A DNA stretch of 64,000 nucleotides from Parablautia muri (GTDB taxonomy: Bacteria > Bacillota > Clostridia > Lachnospirales > Lachnospiraceae), in contig NZ_QZDT01000019.1 of NCBI RefSeq assembly GCF_009917485.1, positions 23,583 to 87,582 on the forward strand, in the 5' to 3' direction. Of this stretch, positions 19,032 to 27,975 are shown one piece after another (positions within the stretch are counted from its first letter, which is position 1; each line of letters starts with the position of its first letter). The notes under the pieces are model-generated. The model saw only the letters and a program-made list of their open reading frames with translations, was not told where the DNA came from and ran no database searches. The position numbers and the translations under genes are program-made.

Positions 19032-19496
19032 TCACAGATATTGTTTCAGCCGTTCGATATTTTTTTCTTCAAAATCCATCAGCTCTTTTGCCACTTCCAT
19101 AGAAATATTTCCTGCGTTTTCATGATGGTTGACAGCCTTCCACATACTGGTAAGGCCCCTGTTTGAGCCCTGTATCATCAGCTCTGCTATGTGGCTTGTG
19201 CTGGTATTTAGCAAGGTATTTGCCCGCACGCTGCCTTTGAGCATCATATCCTGAAATCCCGTTTCCCGAAAGGAAGCTGCTTTCCCATTCAACAGCCGAT
19301 CAGTTGCCTTATTATAAAGATCTGCATACCGCATGGACTCCCTTGTAATATGCATGGATAAGTCATCGTCATAAACTTTTTCACTGATGGTATCAATTGC
19401 CTTTATAGCCATTTTCGTATTTTTTTGAACTTCCTGCAGGATTCTCACATCATCACTTTTCACATTAACCTCCACGCCGCTGTATTGCAGCGTCAT
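19032..19496 (-). CDS. Conserved-looking helical protein of unknown function
   Basis: The 154-residue product has no signal peptide or membrane segment and is predicted by eye to be almost all helix: long amphipathic stretches at about 18-65, 85-115 and 120-150, ending EEKNIERLKQYL. The pattern recalls ferritin-like or DUF2383-like bundles, but I see no clear metal-ligand set and cannot name a family. It is a single gene between gdhA and the SH3b protein, both on the same strand. Confidence 0.6.
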   Translation of the reverse strand: MTLQYSGVEVNVKSDDVRILQEVQKNTKMAIKAIDTISEKVYDDDLSMHITRESMRYADLYNKATDRLLNGKAASFRETGFQDMMLKGSVRANTLLNTSTSHIAELMIQGSNRGLTSMWKAVNHHENAGNISMEVAKELMDFEEKNIERLKQYL

Positions 19497-19562
19497 AAAT
19501 CTGTACGAAGAATATCTGTTTATAACAACGGATGCCGCGCCTCACGAAATATCCTTATGTTA

Positions 19563-19592
19563 CAAAAAACAGGATGGACATTGCCACCCTGT
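19563..19592 (-). terminator. Terminator of the SH3b protein gene
   Basis: Read on the minus strand, ACAGGGTGG and CCATCCTGT form a stem with a short loop followed by TTTTTTG. It lies past the stop of the SH3-domain gene. Confidence 0.82.
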
Positions 19593-19651
19593 CTTATTAT
19601 TACCGATTATTTCATTTTTATTCCTGAATTTCCACCGTAAAAGCAATTGAT

Positions 19652-20965
19652 TTATTCCACATAGTCGGACTTAACAAAAGCTGTCTGGCCATTATACTTA
19701 ACCTTGGTCCAGCCATCGGCCTGTTTCATCACCAGCTCTAATTCATCCCCTGTGTAAGCTGTGCCAAGGGCTTCCGCATCTGTACTTGCGCTTTTACGTA
19801 CCTTAACGCTTTCCTTTACTTTGACCTTACCATTACTTCCGCTGCTGGCTGTTGTAGATGCCGGTGCCGGTGCCGTTTCCGGCTCCTGGCTGGGCTGCTC
19901 ATTATTTGCCACTAAAGTATCCGTATCTGTTGTCTCCTCAGAGATTACCTCCAGATAATCACTTTTAATGTATGCACTGCCGCCATTATATTCAACCTGA
20001 CTCCATCCGTTACCTCTTTCCTCAAGCAGCGTAAATTCCTGCCCCACCTGTGCCTTATCAATCTTATCCGCTTCTTCACTATCAGACTTTCTGATGTTGA
20101 CAACATCTGTTGCCCGAACCGTGCGGATTACGGTCTGCTGCGGCTGCTCCTCCTCCTGGGTTTCCTGCTCAGCTTCCGTCTCCTCCTCATTTTCCTCAGG
20201 AATCTCTGCGGCTGCCAAAATTTCTCCTACATCCTCATTGATCTTTTCTTTCAGATAAGCAATAAACTCTTTTAGATCTTCATCTTCCGCCAGCAGTTCA
20301 TTGTACTCTACTACAATCTTATTATTTAAGTCTACCACATCATCCTGCAGCGTAGCTTCCTTAATATAATTCCAGATGACATCATCATAAGTACCGTCAT
20401 TTATGAAATATTCTCCATTGTCATCAATCCCTATATAGTAGGTCTGCATTCCTGGAAGCGCCTGATCCGCATCTGTAAACTTAACCTCAGAGCAAACATA
20501 TGCCACATAGGTATTTTCTTCCATTCCAGGCTTTGTATACACATCCAGTACCGAATAGGAATCAATATACTTACTTAATTCCTGCACACGTATTGTCTCA
20601 ATTTCATTCAAATAGGTGTTCAATGAAGTAATTGTTTCCATATCCCCTGATGCCTGAGCATCATAATAGTCAGAGATTAACTGGTTCAATTCCGGATATG
20701 CATTCTTTTCAAGCTCAGGAATCTGAACCTCCTCTCCCTCCTGGGCAGATCCGCCTTCCCCGGAAGTTACTGCCACGGCAGTCTGCTGCGCTTCTTTCTC
20801 AAGCGCCTTTTTTTGATTTGCATTTACTGCCACTACAATTGTAATTATGACACAAAAAACAAGAACAAGTGGCATTATCATCTTACTATGATCCATAATC
20901 CAGTTAACAGCTGATATGAACTTTTCTTTCATTCCATGCGTTTTGTTCTGATCTGAATGACTCAT
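19652..20965 (-). CDS. Membrane-anchored protein with two bacterial SH3 (SH3b) domains
   Basis: After a short cytoplasmic head (about 1-28) there is one membrane segment (about 29-49), so the bulk is extracytoplasmic. A Glu-rich helical region and a globular middle domain (about 60-235) are followed by an acidic linker of EEETEAEQETQEEEQ type, an SH3b domain (about 280-340), a Thr/Ala/Ser/Pro linker and a second SH3b domain (about 375-437). SH3b domains commonly bind peptidoglycan, and the NIRKSDSEEADKIDKAQVG and VRKSASTDAEALG repeats are characteristic. The middle domain resembles nothing I can name. A role in sensing or binding the cell wall is inference. Confidence 0.75.
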   Translation of the reverse strand: MSHSDQNKTHGMKEKFISAVNWIMDHSKMIMPLVLVFCVIITIVVAVNANQKKALEKEAQQTAVAVTSGEGGSAQEGEEVQIPELEKNAYPELNQLISDYYDAQASGDMETITSLNTYLNEIETIRVQELSKYIDSYSVLDVYTKPGMEENTYVAYVCSEVKFTDADQALPGMQTYYIGIDDNGEYFINDGTYDDVIWNYIKEATLQDDVVDLNNKIVVEYNELLAEDEDLKEFIAYLKEKINEDVGEILAAAEIPEENEEETEAEQETQEEEQPQQTVIRTVRATDVVNIRKSDSEEADKIDKAQVGQEFTLLEERGNGWSQVEYNGGSAYIKSDYLEVISEETTDTDTLVANNEQPSQEPETAPAPASTTASSGSNGKVKVKESVKVRKSASTDAEALGTAYTGDELELVMKQADGWTKVKYNGQTAFVKSDYVE

Positions 20966-21086
20966 AAATTTCCTTTCTGATAATGATTTGCATAGCGCTT
21001 AGCCAATGTCTGGACAACATTTTCTGCTGCTTTTTTAAAATATAAAAGCCGGAGATGACCGGCCGCCTCATAAAAGGCGATGTAAA

Positions 21087-21158
21087 TGCACCCGACAGGA
21101 ATCGAACCTGCATTAAAGGCGTCGGAGGCCTTCGTTCTATCCGTTAGACTACGGGTGC
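21087..21158 (-). tRNA. tRNA-Arg (anticodon CCG)
   Basis: On the minus strand the acceptor arm GCACCCG pairs with CGGGTGC, the D-arm contains TAGTCTAACGGATA, the anticodon stem AAGGC/GCCTT closes a seven-base loop CTCCGAC with anticodon CCG, and the T-arm has GGTTCGATTCC. The CCA end is not encoded. It would read the Arg codon CGG. Confidence 0.95.
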
Positions 21159-21289
21159 ATACATAAAAATATTACAAATTTGTTACATCACCGTGAACAT
21201 AATAACATAACTTACACAAATTGTCTAGTCTGTCATTTATAAAAAATATGTAAAGTAAAAAATAGGATCCTTTATACCCTCTGCCCGGT

Positions 21290-21320
21290 GCCTCGTCATA
21301 AGGAGTACGGCGCCGGGCTA
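21290..21320. other. GC-rich inverted repeat
   Basis: GCCCGGTGCC and GGCGCCGGGC face each other across a 16-base loop in the gap between the tRNA gene and the DUF5688 gene. No clean T-run follows on either strand, so a terminator role is uncertain. Confidence 0.4.
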
Positions 21321-21386
21321 TGTTTTAATATGCAATAGGCCAACTTGTGGCGTGTCGCAGCGTTTTTTGTATCAAAAGAATTATTT

Positions 21387-22382
21387 TTAAGAAATCCGGA
21401 GAATCTTGTCCATGTTTCTACTATAATAATAGATGGAATCAGCTAAAATTTCATCCTCCGCTACCTGAGTCCGGTTGATTTCTGTGACAATTGCCCAAAG
21501 CGTTCTTTCATCTGTGCCGGGCGTGGCCGGTACCAGGATCACTTCATGAACAGAGCTGGGAAGTACATAAAAATCCTGTCCTGTTTTTTCACCGAAGGCT
21601 TTTAACACGCCCGGATAGAGCATACAGGCAGCTCCATAAAGCTTTTGCTGGTTGGTGAGCACGTACATAGGCATTTTCATTTCTTTCATATCCTCTATCA
21701 TCTGCCCTGCAAGTTCCTCCACCCAGTTTTCCTCAAACAAACCGTCATCTTTTCTGTTTTCATCAGACAGAATATCTTCCTTCAGTTCTTCCTCCAAAAT
21801 ACCGACCATGACCTTCTGCATACTGTCAATCGTACTTGGAAATAAGACCGGCGCGTTTTCCATTGCGGCCTGATACAACTGCTCTAAATTTGTTCCCCAT
21901 TGCTGCATATGGCTGTTGTAGACCAAAATAGCCGCTTTTCCATAAAAGGGAGGTTCCTGAACCGTATAATAAAATACCACGGCAAGATTGTGAAATAACT
22001 TATGGGGAATCAGTTTAAGCAATTCTTCGTTCCGCTGAGCATGTACAAGTTTAAAAACAAGCTGCTTTTTTGCTTTTTCAAATTCGGTAAATCCTGACAA
22101 ATCCACATTATCCTCAAATTCAGCCGCCTGGAAATCATGATATAACAGATCCCCAATTTTATTCATTTCCTCCTCCGTCATGCCCTCATGATAAAATTCA
22201 TTGATATAAATTGTCGGGGCGGCATTGCGCTCTTTTCTTTTTGCTATTACTCCGGTCAGTTCAATTCCATTATTTTTTTTAACTTTTTGGGAAAAAACAG
22301 AATAATTATCCCCAAGCATTTCCTGTAATTTTTCTAATATCGCCTGGGTAAAAGATTTGAAATTCATAGATGTGTTGTTCAT
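21387..22382 (-). CDS. DUF5688 family protein
   Basis: This 331-residue cytoplasmic protein has the start region of the DUF5688 family as I recall it: a FTQAILEKLQEMLGD helix, then KKNNGIELTGV and a PTIYINEFY motif. The family is frequent in Lachnospiraceae, often in many copies per genome, and has no known function. There is no signal peptide and no membrane segment. It stands alone; upstream are three imperfect copies of a 15-base motif with 35-37-base spacing that might be an operator. ACGAGGTATTT before the ATG is a fair ribosome site. Confidence 0.75.
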   Translation of the reverse strand: MNNTSMNFKSFTQAILEKLQEMLGDNYSVFSQKVKKNNGIELTGVIAKRKERNAAPTIYINEFYHEGMTEEEMNKIGDLLYHDFQAAEFEDNVDLSGFTEFEKAKKQLVFKLVHAQRNEELLKLIPHKLFHNLAVVFYYTVQEPPFYGKAAILVYNSHMQQWGTNLEQLYQAAMENAPVLFPSTIDSMQKVMVGILEEELKEDILSDENRKDDGLFEENWVEELAGQMIEDMKEMKMPMYVLTNQQKLYGAACMLYPGVLKAFGEKTGQDFYVLPSSVHEVILVPATPGTDERTLWAIVTEINRTQVAEDEILADSIYYYSRNMDKILRIS

Positions 22383-22434
22383 AAATACCTCGTTTTCTTT
22401 TTTTCGTTTCTTACTAATTTTACAATTAGAAATC

Positions 22435-22521
22435 TTCCATTAGATTTTATGAATCGTTTTGATTGTGAATTTTCTATTAGACTTTATTCATTTTTGATTG
22501 GACATTTTCCATTAGATTTTA
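22435..22521. repeat. Three spaced copies of a 15-base motif
   Basis: TTCCATTAGATTTTA at 22435-22449, TTCTATTAGACTTTA at 22472-22486 and TTCCATTAGATTTTA at 22507-22521 are separated by 37 and 35 bases. They lie upstream of the DUF5688 gene on its minus strand. Confidence 0.6.
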
Positions 22522-22583
22522 CGGCAGGCTTCCGATGTGAAATTTGTCTTAAAGATTCCCCTAATAGTATAAATAAATTGCGC

Positions 22584-22611
22584 AAAAAAAGACAATGACT
22601 TCTCATTGTCT
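22584..22611 (-). terminator. Terminator of the efp/aro operon
   Basis: On the minus strand AGACAATGAGAAGTCATTGTCT forms an 11-bp palindromic stem followed by seven T, 35 bases past the efp stop. Confidence 0.9.
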
Positions 22612-22644
22612 TTCAAGCTTTTACTGATAGGATCTTACTTTGGC

Positions 22645-23202
22645 TTATACTCTGGAAAGATACTCACCTGTTCTGGTATCGATCTTAATCACATCATGGG
22701 TCTCAACGAATAAAGGTACGTTTACATTTGCGCCGGTTTCCACTGTCGCGGGCTTGGTAGCGCCTGTGGCTGTGTCACCCTTAAATCCTGGCTCAGTCTC
22801 AATGATCTCCAGCTCCACAAACAAAGGCGGCTCTACGGAAAAAACGCTTCCATTGTGGGAACAAATCTTGACCATCTCGTTTTCTTTTACAAATTTGAGT
22901 GCATCCCCAACGGCCTCACCATTAAGTGCAATCTGATCATATGTTTCAACGTCCATGAAGTTATACAGTTCTCCATCTGAATATAAGTACTGCATATCTT
23001 TTCTATCAATACGTGCCTGTGGACATTTTTCAGTAGGCCTGAAAGTTTTTTCCACTACGCCGCCGTTCTTGATGTTTTTCAGTTTCGTTCTAACAAATGC
23101 CGCGCCTTTGCCAGGCTTAACATGCTGAAACTCAATAATCTGGTAAACATTATTATCTAACTCAATCGTAATACCATTCCTGAAATCACCTGCAGAAATC
23201 AT
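22645..23202 (-). CDS. efp: Translation elongation factor P
   Basis: EF-P binds between the P and E sites of stalled ribosomes and helps form peptide bonds at consecutive prolines. The 185 residues cover the KOW-like domain and two OB domains. The loop [15 protein letters not shown] carries the tip lysine (about residue 32) that is often modified. The C-terminal [20 protein letters not shown] is characteristic. GAGGAGGAATATT precedes the ATG. It is the last gene of the yqeG-aroE-aroK-aroQ-efp series on the minus strand, in the common clostridial order. Confidence 0.97.
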   Translation of the reverse strand: MISAGDFRNGITIELDNNVYQIIEFQHVKPGKGAAFVRTKLKNIKNGGVVEKTFRPTEKCPQARIDRKDMQYLYSDGELYNFMDVETYDQIALNGEAVGDALKFVKENEMVKICSHNGSVFSVEPPLFVELEIIETEPGFKGDTATGATKPATVETGANVNVPLFVETHDVIKIDTRTGEYLSRV

Positions 23203-23268
23203 AAAATATTCCTCCTCAAATTTTCACGTTATAATTCTTTACCAGTGTAATATAAAAAATGATATTTT

Positions 23269-23700
23269 TCAACCATTTTCTAATATAAAATCAATTGCTT
23301 CCAAATATCCGTCAAGACCATGCCCGTAGATCTGTTTGTCACATGCCGGCGCAGTCACAGACGTTTTCCGAAATTCTTCCCGTTTTGTAATATCTGAAAT
23401 ATGAATTTCCACTTTTGGTACCGTAATGCTTGCAAGCGCATCCCTGATGGCGTAGCTATAATGGGTATAGGCCCCCGGATTGATTACGATTCCATCCGTT
23501 CCGTCAAAATAAGCCTCCTGGATTCTGTCTATCACAGCCCCCTCATGGTTGCTTTGAAAAACATCTATCGATACATTGCATGCCTTTCCTTTTTCCGCAA
23601 TCAGCTTTAATAAAGAATCATAGTCCTGTGTACCATAAACACTTTTTTCCCTGATTCCAAGAAAATTAATGTTAGGTCCGTTTATAACCAGCAGCTTCAT
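23269..23700 (-). CDS. aroQ: Type II 3-dehydroquinate dehydratase
   Basis: This dodecameric enzyme removes water from 3-dehydroquinate to give 3-dehydroshikimate in the shikimate pathway. The 143 residues match the family length. NGPNINFLGIREKSVYGTQDYDSL carries the flexible-lid arginine and catalytic tyrosine, NPGAYTHYSYAIRDAL the substrate asparagine, and EIHISDI and YGHGLDGYLEAI are conserved. It lies 35 bases after aroK and is followed by efp. Confidence 0.96.
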   Translation of the reverse strand: MKLLVINGPNINFLGIREKSVYGTQDYDSLLKLIAEKGKACNVSIDVFQSNHEGAVIDRIQEAYFDGTDGIVINPGAYTHYSYAIRDALASITVPKVEIHISDITKREEFRKTSVTAPACDKQIYGHGLDGYLEAIDFILENG

Positions 23701-23735
23701 TTTTGCTTTTCCTTTCTCTCATTCCATTTCGTTTT

Positions 23736-24245
23736 TTACCTACTTTCAGCGCATATTTCCTTTATAATCTGTTCAAAGGTTTTGTCCGAAACCTCCACTG
23801 CCACATCTGCACAGGCCTCATATACAGGAGCCCTTTCTTCAAGCAATGCCCGGATTTTTTCTTTTGGATTTTCCACCTGTAAAAGAGGTCTTGTGGTATC
23901 TGACTTTAACCTTTCATAAACCGCTTCGGGTGTTATTTTGAGATAAAACACTTTCCCTAATTCTTTTAGCAAAGCATGGTTTTCTTTCCTCATGGGAAGG
24001 CCGCCTCCCACAGAAATAATTTGATGGTCAGCCGTACGGATTAATTCTTTCAGGCAGTCTGTCTCCATCTCCCTAAAGGCCGCCTCGCCCTTTTCTGCAA
24101 ACAAATCGGATATTGACATTTTCTGTCTTTGCTCAATCCACTTATCCGTATCAATCATGGTCCGTTTCAGATGATAAGACAGTCTGATTCCCACGCTGGT
24201 CTTACCACTGCCCATAAAACCAATTAATATCACATTATTTTTCAT
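23736..24245 (-). CDS. aroK: Shikimate kinase
   Basis: The enzyme phosphorylates shikimate with ATP to shikimate 3-phosphate. The 169-residue protein has the P-loop GFMGSGKTSVG at residues 8-18, the shikimate-binding DTDKWIEQ, FR in AAFREME, SVGGGLPM and the lid arginine in TTRPLL. It follows aroE after four bases, so the two are translated as one unit. Confidence 0.96.
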   Translation of the reverse strand: MKNNVILIGFMGSGKTSVGIRLSYHLKRTMIDTDKWIEQRQKMSISDLFAEKGEAAFREMETDCLKELIRTADHQIISVGGGLPMRKENHALLKELGKVFYLKITPEAVYERLKSDTTRPLLQVENPKEKIRALLEERAPVYEACADVAVEVSDKTFEQIIKEICAESR

Positions 24246-24249
24246 GTCT

Positions 24250-25113
24250 TTATTTCCAATTTTCCTTTAGTATTTCGTATACTTCCAAAGCCATTTCTTC
24301 CGAAACCGACAGTTGATTCCAAAGCTCATACGCAATGATTCCCTGGTACAAAAGCATCTTAAGCCCGTGAAAGGCATTGCCTCCCTGATCTTTCACCAGT
24401 TTCATAAATTTAGTCTGCAAGGGCTTATAAATCAAATCGTAACCTGTATGTATTTTTTGATAAAAATCCCGGTTCTCAATCACCGCTTTATCTACATCCG
24501 GATACAAACCAACGCTGGTGGCCTGGATTGCCAGAAATTTTTTATCCGGCAGCATGCGGTAATCTGCAAGGGCCATTGGATAAATGCATTCTTTTCCTGT
24601 TTTTTCGTTGACTTCCTTTGCAACCGCCTGGGCCTTGTCCACAGAGCGGTTTAGAAGGTAAACCCGGGAAACATTTTTGGAGGCACACAAAAAGGCAACT
24701 GCCCTGGCCGCGCCGCCCGCTCCCAGCAAAACCACATCTTCCCCCTCAAGCTCTATCCCTTCACTGCACATGGCGCGATACAGCCCGGGCATATCCGTGT
24801 TGTACCCCTTAAATCCATCTTCAACCCGCACCAACGTATTGACTGCCCCGATTTTTTGTGCCAGCTCATCAATCTGCGAAAGTCCGGCTATCACTTCACT
24901 TTTGTAGGGCACTGTGACGTTAAGCCCTAAAACATTAAGGGCATAGGCACCCTTTACGGCATCCGCCACCTGTCCCTGCTCCACATGAAAAGGAACGTAA
25001 ACAAGATTCCGGGAAAGCTTTTGGGCTAAGGTATTGTGGATAAGCGGCGACATGGTATGTTCCACCGGATTCCCAATCAATCCACAGGTTCTCGTATGAC
25101 CATTAATCTCCAT
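24250..25113 (-). CDS. aroE: Shikimate dehydrogenase
   Basis: AroE reduces 3-dehydroshikimate to shikimate with NADPH. The 287 residues show the N-terminal substrate pocket GNPVEHTMSPLIHN, the catalytic lysine in NVTVPYK, NTDMPG, and the nucleotide fold at GAGGAARAVAFLC. It overlaps the end of yqeG by 11 bases. GGAGGGAACAG precedes the ATG. Confidence 0.96.
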   Translation of the reverse strand: MEINGHTRTCGLIGNPVEHTMSPLIHNTLAQKLSRNLVYVPFHVEQGQVADAVKGAYALNVLGLNVTVPYKSEVIAGLSQIDELAQKIGAVNTLVRVEDGFKGYNTDMPGLYRAMCSEGIELEGEDVVLLGAGGAARAVAFLCASKNVSRVYLLNRSVDKAQAVAKEVNEKTGKECIYPMALADYRMLPDKKFLAIQATSVGLYPDVDKAVIENRDFYQKIHTGYDLIYKPLQTKFMKLVKDQGGNAFHGLKMLLYQGIIAYELWNQLSVSEEMALEVYEILKENWK

Positions 25114-25642
25114 CTGTTCCCTCCTCTAAATATTTTTTTCCCTGTTTTTGACATTTATGCCTGTAAAAAGCAAGTACAATTTTTTCCGGATAACGCTTTA
25201 AGACAATCTGGATTTCCTCTTTTTTATTAATTGGCCGGACCAGAATGGAAAAAATTCCTGCATTTCTGGCTCCCCACACATCCGTAAACAGCTGGTCTCC
25301 TATAAAAAGAGTGGTTTCCCTGCTCGTTCCTAACATTTCCATAGCCCGCATGTATCCTTTTTTTCCTGGTTTCCCAGCCTTGAAAATATACTTGCCTCCA
25401 ACGGCATCACAAAACATTTTGACTCTGGGCTCCTTATTATTGGATAGAAATAAAATCTTAAATCCCATATCCTGCAGCTTCTTTATCAGTTTCCTGCTTC
25501 TTTTATCTGCCGGCGCCCCATGGGTAACCAAAGTGTTATCAATGTCAAAAATAATTCCCCTATAACCAGCATTATAATATTTGCCAAAATCTATTTTGTA
25601 TGTAGAGCTAATATAAATATCAGGATAAAACCTCTCCAGCAT
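25103..25642 (-). CDS. yqeG: YqeG-type HAD phosphatase
   Basis: The 179-residue protein is a HAD class IIIA phosphatase. The nucleophile motif is FDIDNTLVTHG at about residues 31-41, with SNN as motif II and KPGKKGYMRAM plus GDQLFTDVWGARNAG as motifs III and IV. YqeG relatives act on phosphatidylglycerol phosphate in some organisms, but the Firmicutes role is less clear. It heads the shikimate operon and overlaps aroE. Confidence 0.88.
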   Translation of the reverse strand: MLERFYPDIYISSTYKIDFGKYYNAGYRGIIFDIDNTLVTHGAPADKRSRKLIKKLQDMGFKILFLSNNKEPRVKMFCDAVGGKYIFKAGKPGKKGYMRAMEMLGTSRETTLFIGDQLFTDVWGARNAGIFSILVRPINKKEEIQIVLKRYPEKIVLAFYRHKCQKQGKKYLEEGTDGD

Positions 25643-25690
25643 AGGTGCTCCTTTCCGGTGTTATCTTCCATAATATGTGCAAAACACATT

Positions 25691-25891
25691 TTAGCACATC
25701 GGCTCCTCTAAATCATACAGTTTCCCGGTGGCATAAGGACTTCCCACATCGCATCTTCCATGATGATAAGTCTTCTTTGCCTGTCCTTCCTCCATTTGTT
25801 CAGAGGCTTCCACTTTGATGCGGCTTACTTCATTGGCCGTAAGCGCATCCAGCATCCTGACCACTTCGTCCATATTATGATTCATCTCCAT
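25691..25891 (-). CDS. Small protein of unknown function
   Basis: This 66-residue acidic protein has the sequence MDEVVRMLDALTANEVSRIKVE near the start and CDVGSPYATGKLYDLEEPMC at the end, with two cysteines. I chose the ATG at 25891, eleven bases after AAAGGA, over an in-frame TTG three codons earlier. It lies between nrdR and yqeG on their strand. I recall similar short proteins next to nrdR or yqeG in related clostridia but cannot assign a function. Confidence 0.55.
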   Translation of the reverse strand: MEMNHNMDEVVRMLDALTANEVSRIKVEASEQMEEGQAKKTYHHGRCDVGSPYATGKLYDLEEPMC

Positions 25892-26026
25892 CTGATTCAA
25901 ATTCCTTTCTATCGCTCTTTAACACAGCCTGCGGACAGCTTTGGGATATTTTCAATCCGGACAGCAGAAAAAGCTCTTGCCCATCTAGAGCAAAAGCATT
26001 TCAAACACTGCTCTGTATCATTTACC

Positions 26027-26476
26027 TCATTCCAATACTTTTTTCAACTCATCCATAAAAGTATTGATATCTTTGAATTCTCTGTATACGGAAGCAAAAC
26101 GCACATACGCAACCGCTTCTAAGTCCTTGAGCTTGTTCATCACAAGCTCGCCGATTACGCGGCTGGAGATTTCCTTTTCTTCCGTGCTAAAGAGTTCGGT
26201 TTCCACCTCATCCACCAGCTGCTTAATCTGGCTGACACTAATGGGCCTCTTATGACAAGCGCGAAGCACGCCCGCTTCTATCTTAGACCTGTCATAGGTT
26301 TCTCTGTTGTCATCCTTTTTAATTACAATAAGTGGGATGGTCTCTACCTTTTCATAGGTGGTAAACCGCTTACTGCACTCATCGCAAACTCTGCGCCGCC
26401 TGATGGAATTATTATCATCTGCCGGCCTTGAATCAATGACTCTGGTATTCTCATGACCGCAAAACGGACATTTCAT
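26027..26476 (-). CDS. nrdR: Transcriptional repressor NrdR
   Basis: NrdR represses ribonucleotide reductase genes and senses dATP/ATP through an ATP-cone domain. The N-terminal zinc ribbon is MKCPFCGH with VCDECSKRF, the cone follows from about residue 48, and the 149-residue length is typical. GGAGGATTCAT precedes the ATG. No nrd gene is in the window. Confidence 0.96.
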   Translation of the reverse strand: MKCPFCGHENTRVIDSRPADDNNSIRRRRVCDECSKRFTTYEKVETIPLIVIKKDDNRETYDRSKIEAGVLRACHKRPISVSQIKQLVDEVETELFSTEEKEISSRVIGELVMNKLKDLEAVAYVRFASVYREFKDINTFMDELKKVLE

Positions 26477-26643
26477 ATGAATCCTCCATACTACCAGTCC
26501 TTTTCTCTGACTGGTTAGCGCATATTTTTCTGTACATTATTCTGATAACAATACCATTATATTCCGATTTGCAAATCATGTCAACCAAAGCATATCTGAA
26601 AAATGCTTTTTGGGCAGTATATACGGCGTTATTTCGTATTTTA

Positions 26644-27423
26644 TTATGCTGTCAAATAATTCTTCATCACCTTTAATGCATTTTTTTCTAATCTTGACAC
26701 CTGGGCCTGGGAAATTCCAATCATGTCTGCTACTTCCATCTGGGTTTTTCCTTCGAAAAATCGGAGACTTATAATTTCATGCTCCCGCTCTCCTAACCGT
26801 TTCATCGCCTCGCTTAAGGATAAATGTTCCACCCAGTTTTCTTCTTTATTCTTTTTGTCGCTGATTTGATCCATCACATAAAGGGTATCTCCGCCGTCTG
26901 TAAAGATCGGTTCGTATAGGCTCATGGGATTCTGAATGGCATCTAACGCATAGACAATATCCTCCTTGGAAATGCCGATTTCCGATGCAACCTCATTGAG
27001 CGTAGGCTCTTTCATATTTTGTTTCATCAGGTTCTCCTTGGCATAAATTGCTTTGTAGGCCGTATCCTTTAGGGATCTGCTTACGCGAATTGTGTTGTTA
27101 TCCCGAAGGAAACGGCGGATCTCACCGATAATCATAGGCACCGCATAGGTACTGAATTTTACATTCAGCGAAGAATCAAAATTGTCAATCGCCTTAATTA
27201 ATCCTATACATCCTATTTGAAACAGGTCGTCCACATTTTCATTGCTGGCTGAAAATCGTTTGATTACGCTTAAAACAAGCCGCAAATTCCCTTCGATATA
27301 CTTTTTCCTTGCCTCCATATCTCCCGATTCTATCTGCTCGAATAATTTCTCCTTTTCGTCTGATTTTAAAAGAGGCAGCTTTGCCGTATTCACGCCGCAT
27401 ATCTCAACTTTTCCCTGGGCCAT
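26644..27423 (-). CDS. sigG: RNA polymerase sigma factor SigG (forespore late)
   Basis: SigG directs late gene expression in the forespore during sporulation. The 259-residue protein begins with the characteristic VEICGVNTAKLPLLK stretch, then region 2 (DLFQIGCIGLIKAIDNFD, VKFSTYAVPMIIGEIRR), region 3 and a region 4 helix-turn-helix (TQMEVADMIGISQAQVSRLEK). AGGAGGAAAATAAAAC precedes the ATG. It stands in the order spoIIGA-sigE-(ylmC, opposite strand)-sigG, a conserved sporulation locus. Confidence 0.96.
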   Translation of the reverse strand: MAQGKVEICGVNTAKLPLLKSDEKEKLFEQIESGDMEARKKYIEGNLRLVLSVIKRFSASNENVDDLFQIGCIGLIKAIDNFDSSLNVKFSTYAVPMIIGEIRRFLRDNNTIRVSRSLKDTAYKAIYAKENLMKQNMKEPTLNEVASEIGISKEDIVYALDAIQNPMSLYEPIFTDGGDTLYVMDQISDKKNKEENWVEHLSLSEAMKRLGEREHEIISLRFFEGKTQMEVADMIGISQAQVSRLEKNALKVMKNYLTA

Positions 27424-27619
27424 GTTTTATTTTCCTCCTGCTTCATTTATAATTCCTTACCGGACTTATAATAAAAATAATTCACAAAACAGCCGGAAAA
27501 TATTCATACTTTTTGAACCCTTTTATTTCCTCTGCATAAAATAAATTATGCCGACAAAGAAAAGATACACAAATCAAGCAAAGGTGAATAAAGCTCTCTT
27601 TGCAGAAATGAGGTAAAAT

Positions 27620-27853
27620 ATGCTTTTTTCTGAGTTAAAGTGCAAGGATGTAATCAATATGCGGGACTGTAAAAAGCTTGGAAGGATTTCTGATCTGGAA
27701 TTTGACCAGTGCAGTGGACAAATCTGCAAGGTCTTTATTCCCAGCGGCAATAAATTTTTCAATTTACTCTGTACGGAACCGGATATCTGCATCCCATACA
27801 AGGATATCAAACAAATCGGACCTGATATCATTATTGTGGACATACGCTGTTAA
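27620..27853 (+). CDS. YlmC/YmxH family PRC-barrel protein
   Basis: The 77-residue protein is a single PRC-barrel-like domain: ELKCKDVINMRDCKKLGRISDLEF at the start and a CIPYKDIKQIGPDIIIVDI end. YlmC/YmxH proteins occur in sporulating Firmicutes near sigG, where they are thought to be SigG or SigE controlled, with no known mechanism. It is on the plus strand between the two minus-strand sigma genes. GAGGTAAAAT precedes the ATG. Confidence 0.85.
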   Translation: MLFSELKCKDVINMRDCKKLGRISDLEFDQCSGQICKVFIPSGNKFFNLLCTEPDICIPYKDIKQIGPDIIIVDIRC

Positions 27854-27889
27854 AACATGTACAGGAAGGCCCTTGTTATCAATTGAAAA

Positions 27890-27952
27890 GGCTGCCGTAA
27901 AATGCAAAAGACTTACTCTCATCTTGTGGAGCATCTGCATTTTACGGCAGCC
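27890..27952. terminator. Long perfect hairpin between ylmC and sigE
   Basis: GGCTGCCGTAAAATGCA at 27890-27906 is fully complementary to 27936-27952, a 17-bp stem with a 29-base loop. It lies between the converging ends of ylmC and sigE. No strong T-run follows, so it could be a bidirectional terminator or a repeat. Confidence 0.5.
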
Positions 27953-27975
27953 CGGCTTATTTGGGATTCCATTTT

